NCBI GenBank assembly: GCA_902625475.1
Contig: CACOBR010000013.1
Span: forward strand, 1-40,577
Length of the DNA: 40,577 nt
Direction: 5' to 3'
Origin: an uncultured Alphaproteobacteria bacterium
Lineage (GTDB): Bacteria; Pseudomonadota; Alphaproteobacteria; Rhodobacterales; Rhodobacteraceae
This document shows positions 35,893 through 40,577 of the stretch, piece by piece. The notes beneath the pieces are model-generated. The model was not told the origin of the DNA. It did no database searches and was given only the letters and a program-made list of their open reading frames with translations. The stretch's first letter is position 1; every line of letters begins with the position of its first letter. Both the position numbers and the translations under genes were made by a program.

Positions 35893-36923
35893 TGAATGAT
35901 AATTTACCTCATCTACTCAATATAAGTAAATTAACTGACACATTAGCTTTAAAATTACCAAGTTTTCAAGGTCCATGGAAATATACAAAAACTTCATTTG
36001 GCCAATCTAATCCAACATTTATTTTGACTGGAAAAAAAAATAAATTAGTTCTAAGAAAAAAGCCATCTGGAACATTGTTAAAATCAGCACATATGATCGA
36101 AAGAGAATTTAAAGTAATGTCTGCTTTAAAATCATCAGATGTTCCTGTTCCAAAAATGCATTATCTCTGTGAGGATGGTGATGATATTGGAACACCTTAT
36201 TTTATAATGGAATATATCGATGGACAAACTTTTTTAGATCCAAGGGCTTTAACATTAAAAAACTCCGAACGTAAAAAAATTTACAAGGAAACCACTAAAA
36301 TTTTAGCTAATTTGCATCAAATTTGTCTAGAGAAAGTTGGTCTCTTAGACTTTGGTAAGTCGGGAAATTATTTTTCTAGGCAATTTTCCCGTTGGTCCGT
36401 TCAATATGAAAATAGTAAAACTGATTTAATTGAACCAATGGAAAATCTTATAAGTTGGTTAGGGGACAATATTCCATCAGAAAAGGAAAGTAATTCTTGT
36501 TTAGTTCATGGTGATTGGCGGATAGACAATCTTCTATTTGATAAAAATAATTTTAATTTAATTGGTGTTCTTGATTGGGAATTATCTACAATAGGAGATC
36601 CAAGAGCTGATTTAGCAACGCAAATCATGCAATGGTCCATGCCAACAGGAGAAGAGGGTAGAGGGTTATATGGAATTAATAGAAAAGAACTTGCTATCCC
36701 TGAAGATAAAGAATTTTTGGAATTGTACAGTAAATATAGAAATCTTAATGATATTCCGGATTTAGAATTTGCCTTACCATTTTGTTATTTTCGAATGGCA
36801 GCCATTTTACAAGGTGTTAAGAAGAGAGCTTTAGATGGAAATGCATCAAATCCGGAAAAAGCAATAAAAATGGGTGAATACGTAAAACATTACGCTTATA
36901 AGGGATTACAAAGTATTAATTAA
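35892..36923 (+). CDS. APH-family phosphotransferase (ACAD10/11 kinase-domain homologue)
   Basis: A 343-residue protein-kinase-like fold phosphotransferase. HGDWRIDN at 206-213 contains the catalytic aspartate and the metal-binding asparagine; DWE at 228-230 is the second metal site. The N-lobe carries LVLRKKPSG with the ATP-contacting lysine region near 52-60. Pseudomonas LvaA, which phosphorylates 4-hydroxyacyl-CoA, and the N-terminal domain of human ACAD10/11 are of this type, and the overlap with an acyl-CoA dehydrogenase gene supports such a role. Aminoglycoside resistance is unlikely from the context. It converges on the histidine kinase with a 2-base gap. Confidence 0.87.
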   Translation: MNDNLPHLLNISKLTDTLALKLPSFQGPWKYTKTSFGQSNPTFILTGKKNKLVLRKKPSGTLLKSAHMIEREFKVMSALKSSDVPVPKMHYLCEDGDDIGTPYFIMEYIDGQTFLDPRALTLKNSERKKIYKETTKILANLHQICLEKVGLLDFGKSGNYFSRQFSRWSVQYENSKTDLIEPMENLISWLGDNIPSEKESNSCLVHGDWRIDNLLFDKNNFNLIGVLDWELSTIGDPRADLATQIMQWSMPTGEEGRGLYGINRKELAIPEDKEFLELYSKYRNLNDIPDLEFALPFCYFRMAAILQGVKKRALDGNASNPEKAIKMGEYVKHYAYKGLQSIN

Positions 36924-36925
36924 GT

Positions 36926-38269
36926 TTAAATAGGAAGTCTTATTCTTACACCTAGTCCTCCAAGAGATTTAGATCTATAAAGAGATAATTGACCACCGTG
37001 CATTCTTATAACATCATTTGCTATACTTAATCCTAATCCAACTCCACTATGATTATTTTGGTTTCTAGATTTGTCTAATCTTGTAAAGGGATGAAAAGCT
37101 ATCTCATAATTTTTTTCTTCTATCCCAATGCCATCATCTTCTATTTCAAATATTAAATTATTTTTTTCTTTATTTATTTTAAAACTTATATTTTTTCCAT
37201 AAGTAATTGAATTATCGATAATATTTTGAATTGCTCTTTTAAGTCCATTTGTTCTTATACTCATTGAAAAACTTTTCTCCAATGATTTAGAAATTTCCAG
37301 AACAAGATTTTTAAAATGTTTTTTATTCTTATTTACTATAGATTCGACAAATTCATAAATATTTGTTTTTTGAGTTTTTTCATTTACATTAGATTTTGAA
37401 AATTCTAAAAATTCATCTAACATTGCTTCCATCGAATTGACATCTTCAAGCATTTCTTTTATTTCGTCACTTTTGCTTTCCAATGTTAAAGCTAATTTTA
37501 ATCGAGTTAACGGTGTTCTAAGATCGTGACTTACACCAGACAGCATTTGTGTTCTTTGCTTAATTTGTCTTTCAATTCTTGCTCGCATTGCCATAAATGC
37601 AATACCTGCCCTTCGAACTTCGTCTGATCCTCCAGGTCTAAATTCTATAAACTGGCCTTTTCCAAATGCTTCTGCAGCTTTCGCAAGTTTACCGATAGGT
37701 CTTATTTGGTTTTTTAGAATTATTAATGAAAGTATCACTAGTAAAATAGTGACAAATAGCATTAATACTAAAAGCTGGTGAGGATTAGAAGCACTTATCC
37801 TCTTTCTACTTATTTTGAACTCTAAAACACCTTGATCAAATTGAACTTGAATAAGAACATTTCGTGGGTCTGATAAATCAAAAGAGGAAGGTCTCTTAAG
37901 TTTTTCTTTTAAGTTTTTAACAAATGTTTTTCCAGACAAATCAATAAGTCCAATTTTTGTTTGTCTTGTAAAATTTTTTTCTTTCAAAAAACTAACTTCA
38001 AAGCCAAACTCTTCACCTAGATTTGATAGTTTATTTAATAAAATGTCATCAGATAATTTTTCTGTTAATCCTCTTTCAGTTTCTTTTTGAATATAAATAA
38101 TTTCAAAAGCAATACCTTCAGACATCTGGTTTGTGACTTGTTCAAAATGTCTTTGTATAAACGCAATCCCTACAACTATTTCGATAAAAATGATAGGAAA
38201 TAATAGTATTAAAATGGCTCTTCCTAATAAGCTTTTTGGTAAATATCTCTTAATTGGATGTTGAGCCAT
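36926..38269 (-). CDS. EnvZ-like sensor histidine kinase
   Basis: A 447-residue inner-membrane sensor kinase. Two membrane helices (about 17-38 and 165-186) flank a periplasmic domain of about 125 residues. HAMP follows (about 188-240, PIGKLAKAAEAFGKGQF), then the dimerisation/phosphoacceptor helix with H248 in SGVSHDLRTPLTRL, an N-box (IQNIIDNSITYG), G1 DDGIGIEE and G2 SGVGLGLSIAND. The QRHFEQVTNQMS after helix 1 resembles EnvZ-type kinases of other alphaproteobacteria. No response regulator is adjacent, so it is an orphan here; the ligand is unknown. Its start is divergent from the metallo-hydrolase gene with a 73-base spacer. Confidence 0.9.
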   Translation of the reverse strand: MAQHPIKRYLPKSLLGRAILILLFPIIFIEIVVGIAFIQRHFEQVTNQMSEGIAFEIIYIQKETERGLTEKLSDDILLNKLSNLGEEFGFEVSFLKEKNFTRQTKIGLIDLSGKTFVKNLKEKLKRPSSFDLSDPRNVLIQVQFDQGVLEFKISRKRISASNPHQLLVLMLFVTILLVILSLIILKNQIRPIGKLAKAAEAFGKGQFIEFRPGGSDEVRRAGIAFMAMRARIERQIKQRTQMLSGVSHDLRTPLTRLKLALTLESKSDEIKEMLEDVNSMEAMLDEFLEFSKSNVNEKTQKTNIYEFVESIVNKNKKHFKNLVLEISKSLEKSFSMSIRTNGLKRAIQNIIDNSITYGKNISFKINKEKNNLIFEIEDDGIGIEEKNYEIAFHPFTRLDKSRNQNNHSGVGLGLSIANDVIRMHGGQLSLYRSKSLGGLGVRIRLPI

Positions 38270-38342
38270 TTTTTTAATGAACTTTATTTAAATTTAATCA
38301 TAATTAATACATAATCTTTTATTAAAATAAATTGTTATTTCT

Positions 38343-39230
38343 TTGAAAAAAATTTTTGAAAACATAAGATTAATAACTGCTCCTAATCCAAGTCCTATGA
38401 CTCAAAAGGGTACAAATACATATATTTTGGGTAATCAAGAAGGTTTATGTATTATTGATCCAGGACCTGATGATGAGCAACATTATGAACAAATAAAAAA
38501 TATAATAAATAAAGAAAAAGCAAGTCATATTTTAGTAACTCACTCTCACCTAGATCATTCACCTCTCGCAATTAGAATATCTAGAGATTTTTCAATACCT
38601 ATTTTTGCCCATGGTAAATTAGAGATGGCTAGATCTTCAATTATGAAAAAATTATTAAATTCTAACTTAGAAATAGGTGGTTTCGAAGGGTTAGATACTA
38701 ATTTTAGACCTGATTATTATTTGAATGATCTCCAAGTTATAAATGGGTTTAATTGGTCAATAGAAGTTGTCCATACCCCTGGTCATTTGGCTGATCATTT
38801 GTGTTTTTCTGTAATAGAAAAAAATATTCTATTTTCCGGAGATATTGTTATGGGGTGGACATCTACTCTTATCTCTCCACCAGATGGTGATGTAGGGCAG
38901 TATTTCAATTCTTTAGATAAATTATTAAAAAGAAGTGATAATGTATATTTACCAGGACATGGACTTCAGGTTGAAGACGCAAAAACATATGTTGCTAAAT
39001 TAAAGAAACATAGGATGGAAAGAGAAAATCAAATACTTTCTATTTTAAAAATTAGGCCACTTAATTCATATCAGATTGCTAATAAAATTTATAAGAATCA
39101 ACCTCAACCTATAATTTATGCTGGGAGTAGGAATGTATTTGCTCACCTTATAAATTTATTAGAAAGAAATTTGATTTGTTGTGATGGAGCAATTTCTCCA
39201 GATAATTGTTTTGAGTTTATAAATAAATAA
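38343..39230 (+). CDS. MBL-fold metallo-hydrolase (LACTB2-like)
   Basis: A 295-residue metallo-beta-lactamase-fold hydrolase. The zinc site THSHLDH is at 66-72 and TPGHLADH supplies the next histidine at about 145. SGDIVMGW and LPGHG complete the metal site. A C-terminal winged-helix-like part of about 75 residues is typical of the LACTB2 group, some of whose members cleave RNA. The enzymatic substrate here is unknown. The start is a TTG at 38343, with no good Shine-Dalgarno; the first in-frame ATG (residue 19) would lose the start of the fold, so TTG is preferred. The gene is followed by a 17-base palindrome and tRNA-Asn. Confidence 0.87.
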   Translation: MKKIFENIRLITAPNPSPMTQKGTNTYILGNQEGLCIIDPGPDDEQHYEQIKNIINKEKASHILVTHSHLDHSPLAIRISRDFSIPIFAHGKLEMARSSIMKKLLNSNLEIGGFEGLDTNFRPDYYLNDLQVINGFNWSIEVVHTPGHLADHLCFSVIEKNILFSGDIVMGWTSTLISPPDGDVGQYFNSLDKLLKRSDNVYLPGHGLQVEDAKTYVAKLKKHRMERENQILSILKIRPLNSYQIANKIYKNQPQPIIYAGSRNVFAHLINLLERNLICCDGAISPDNCFEFINK

Positions 39231-39242
39231 AAATTGAGCTTG

Positions 39243-39259
39243 ATGGATTATTAATCCAT
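39243..39259. repeat. 17-base palindrome before tRNA-Asn
   Basis: ATGGATTA and TAATCCAT form a perfect inverted repeat about a single central T. It lies 13 bases after the hydrolase stop and 20 before the tRNA. No U-tract follows, and a one-base loop cannot form as drawn, so it is more like a protein-binding site or a weak hairpin with a larger loop than an intrinsic terminator. Confidence 0.4.
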
Positions 39260-39279
39260 TGGTATAGGTTAATTATTGT

Positions 39280-39354
39280 TCCGGCGTAGCTCAGCGGTAG
39301 AGCAGTTGACTGTTAATCAATTGGTCGTAGGTTCGATCCCTACCGCCGGAGCCA
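39280..39354 (+). tRNA. tRNA-Asn (GTT)
   Basis: A 75-base cloverleaf with encoded CCA. The acceptor is TCCGGCG pairing with CGCCGGA, the D stem GCTC/GAGC and the anticodon stem GTTGA/TCAAT around loop CTGTTAA, giving anticodon GTT, which reads AAC and AAU. The variable loop is TGGTC; the T arm is GTAGG with TTCGATC and CCTAC. G73 and the GUU anticodon fit asparagine. The gene marks the left edge of the gene-poor stretch that runs to the end of the window, and tRNA genes are common integration sites. Confidence 0.97.
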
Positions 39355-39729
39355 TATAAATCAATAACTTATAATAATTTGTATTTTTCTCTTTCTTTAT
39401 GGGGAAACACAGGGGAAACAAAATACGCTTATTATGGTTTTATTTACATTATGTATCGGAGAATATGGTACACCAAAAACTGTAGCCTATAAACTATAGT
39501 AGGTTGGTCGAGAGATCGAGTATTTCTGGAGACACCATTTATTAATAACTAATATGTTTTTGACACCGAGAACCTATTGAATAAGGTTTAAACCTACAAT
39601 TATCATATATTAACGAAGATAAAATAAGAATTACGAAATTTTTCTATAAATCTGAACAAGAAAGTTTTAAAAAGTCCAAATATTTGATCTTCTAAATGAG
39701 TAAAATCATGGAAAGTGCTATCAAAACTT
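39355..39729. other. Gene-free stretch after tRNA-Asn with short repeats and a tRNA-like 3' fragment
   Basis: No convincing coding frame is seen in these 375 bases. GGGGAAAC occurs twice (39401-39408 and 39412-39419). At 39504-39537 a 34-base segment begins TTGGTCG, as does the variable-loop region of the neighbouring tRNA-Asn (39321-39327), then has a 5-base stem AGAGA/TTTCT around a 7-base loop and ends GGAGACACCA. It resembles a decayed tRNA 3' half. The rest is plain AT-rich sequence. The stretch may be the scar of an element that once used the tRNA, but no integrase is visible. Confidence 0.4.
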
Positions 39730-40128
39730 TTATGGTTTTTCTATAGAGTGATTAAACCCGAATAGGTAGGTTTGAAATGTAGCTCCAAAAGGTGCGAGTG
39801 CTTCAACCAAATCTGGTTTAGAATTACCAAAAACTAACCACCCCTTAAAATCTACTAACTCCATTACTTCTGAAGCAATTGGACTTTCAATATGGTTTTT
39901 GATACGTTGCATATACCCATCGCTATCTGCTAAGATTTCGATTAAAGTGGCCTCTTTTCCACTATCTGAAATATGCCATTCGTAACTTATCAACTTTTCT
40001 TCTTTTAAGTCCAAAATATACTTTGAGGACCTATTTTTTACCCAATTTTTAAACTCTTCAGGACTACCTTTTATGTTACACTGAATTACGCTACAAATTT
40101 GATCTGATTTTTCCCTAAGTCCTGACAT
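39730..40128 (-). CDS. Putative antibiotic-biosynthesis-monooxygenase-like protein
   Basis: A 132-residue protein without signal peptide or membrane helices. Its pattern of short beta strands and helices, including YEWHISDSGKEATLIEILAD and FKGWLVFG, resembles the dimeric ferredoxin-like (ABM/quinol monooxygenase) fold. No catalytic residues can be named, so the functional assignment is tentative. The start is the ATG at 40126-40128. It is isolated: tRNA-Asn lies 375 bases downstream and a partial gene on the same strand lies 235 bases upstream. The only intact gene in this stretch. Confidence 0.6.
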   Translation of the reverse strand: MSGLREKSDQICSVIQCNIKGSPEEFKNWVKNRSSKYILDLKEEKLISYEWHISDSGKEATLIEILADSDGYMQRIKNHIESPIASEVMELVDFKGWLVFGNSKPDLVEALAPFGATFQTYLFGFNHSIEKP

Positions 40129-40258
40129 TTTAGCCTCTTATTTGTTATTAACTTTATCTTTAAACTACATTTAAATTTTTATATTATCTATTAAAATTCA
40201 TTTGAACAAGATGATACAAGGTCTCAGTTAAATAAGCTGATTAGATTTTTTTTGTTTT

Positions 40259-40287
40259 GTTCGCTCGGGGAGCTCAGTTCCGCTCGG
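40259..40287. repeat. GC-rich near-direct repeat
   Basis: GTTCGCTCGG (40259-40268) and GTTCCGCTCGG (40277-40287) are near-identical and separated by 8 bases. The stretch is far more GC-rich than everything around it. CGGGG and TTCCG can pair (with two G:T) around a 7-base loop, and the segment then reads CTCGGACCA, so it also resembles a tRNA 3' end. Confidence 0.45.
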
Positions 40288-40363
40288 ACCATTCCTGTTA
40301 CAATAGAGGGATATTAGGAACTAGATAATTGTCCCTTATTAATTTTGAAAATATTTTATAAAA

Positions 40364-40577
40364 TTATATTTTATTTCCTTTCAATTCATCATTATATTCT
40401 TTTTGTAATTCATCCATTCTGTAGAGCAATTTATTTTTAAGAACAGAAGCAGAACTTAATACTTCACATTTGAATTTTTCTGTTGCTGACCTAAGTTCCA
40501 AATTTTTTCTGTTAAGTACGAAATTTCCATAAGTTTCTTTGGGACAGCCAGTAGTGCAAATCCATCTTATTTCATGA
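40364..40577 (-). CDS. 3' end of an unidentified gene, running off the window
   Basis: An open frame on the minus strand enters at base 40576 and ends at TAA (40364-40366), giving 70 residues without a start codon in reach of the window edge. The sequence begins HEIRWICTTGCPKETYGNF and ends in a lysine/glutamate-rich helix (YRMDELQKEYNDELKGNK). Three cysteines lie in the visible part. I do not recognise it. The residue composition looks protein-like rather than a random frame, but its reality rests only on an open frame of 70 codons in AT-rich DNA. Confidence 0.45.
   Translation of the reverse strand, partial: HEIRWICTTGCPKETYGNFVLNRKNLELRSATEKFKCEVLSSASVLKNKLLYRMDELQKEYNDELKGNKI

Noticed and set aside
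39355-39540. Possible tmRNA (ssrA) in the tract after tRNA-Asn
   Set aside because: Although the 3' fragment is tRNA-like, no tag-peptide reading frame of the AND...AA type was found, and the alphaproteobacterial two-piece layout could not be fitted.

Overview
The window is chromosomal DNA from an AT-rich alphaproteobacterium (GC looks like roughly 30 percent by eye). The evidence is neighbourhood and family content: tatABC near a DUF815 ATPase, nlpD, pcm and serS; an HTH/DUF4115 protein before ispG; prfA-prmC followed by DUF4167; lptF-lptG-lptD-surA-rsmA; and ndk-purN-purM. AT-rich codons, many TTG starts and very short spacers suggest a streamlined, probably free-living aquatic lineage such as the low-GC marine alphaproteobacteria. 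The exact clade cannot be fixed from the sequence alone.

Layout. 1-4116: a 5'-truncated RNase J gene, ferredoxin/flavodoxin-NADP reductase, and convergent prfC (RF3). 4281-8697: an atypical short-chain dehydrogenase, an ABC ATPase without a visible permease, tatA-tatB-tatC, and a DUF815 ATPase. 8717-11921 (minus strand): LysM/LytM lipoprotein (nlpD-like), pcm, serS. 12102-17488 (plus): sdhE-like, HTH/DUF4115 membrane protein, ispG, prfA, prmC, DUF4167. 17495-23874 (minus): the outer-membrane block rsmA, surA, lptD, lptG, lptF. 24043-26101: ndk, then purN and purM on the minus strand. 26255-29238: a CAU tRNA, an SDR, an MFS transporter and endonuclease III. 29251-34519: purF, a DMT permease, a trypsin-like protease abutting a DUF350 membrane protein, and a photolyase. 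34657-39230: an acyl-CoA dehydrogenase / phosphotransferase pair, an EnvZ-like histidine kinase and a metallo-hydrolase. 39280-40577: tRNA-Asn followed by a gene-poor, compositionally uneven stretch with one small monooxygenase-like gene and the 3' end of an unidentified gene.

How the genes fit together. Most encode core functions. RF1, RF3 and the RF1 methylase PrmC act in translation termination. TatABC exports folded proteins. LptF, LptG and LptD, with the chaperone SurA, deliver lipopolysaccharide to and assemble the outer membrane. PurF, PurN and PurM catalyse steps 1, 3 and 5 of IMP synthesis. IspG acts late in the MEP isoprenoid pathway. Repair is represented by endonuclease III and photolyase.

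I found no CRISPR array, intact mobile element, rRNA or clearly new multi-gene system. The points most worth a second look are absences and degenerate motifs in otherwise conserved blocks (no pdxA between surA and rsmA, no surE between serS and pcm, an RGxxE change in SdhE, a non-standard cysteine pattern in endonuclease III), the protease-DUF350 pair, the split ACAD10/11-like pair, and the odd region downstream of tRNA-Asn.
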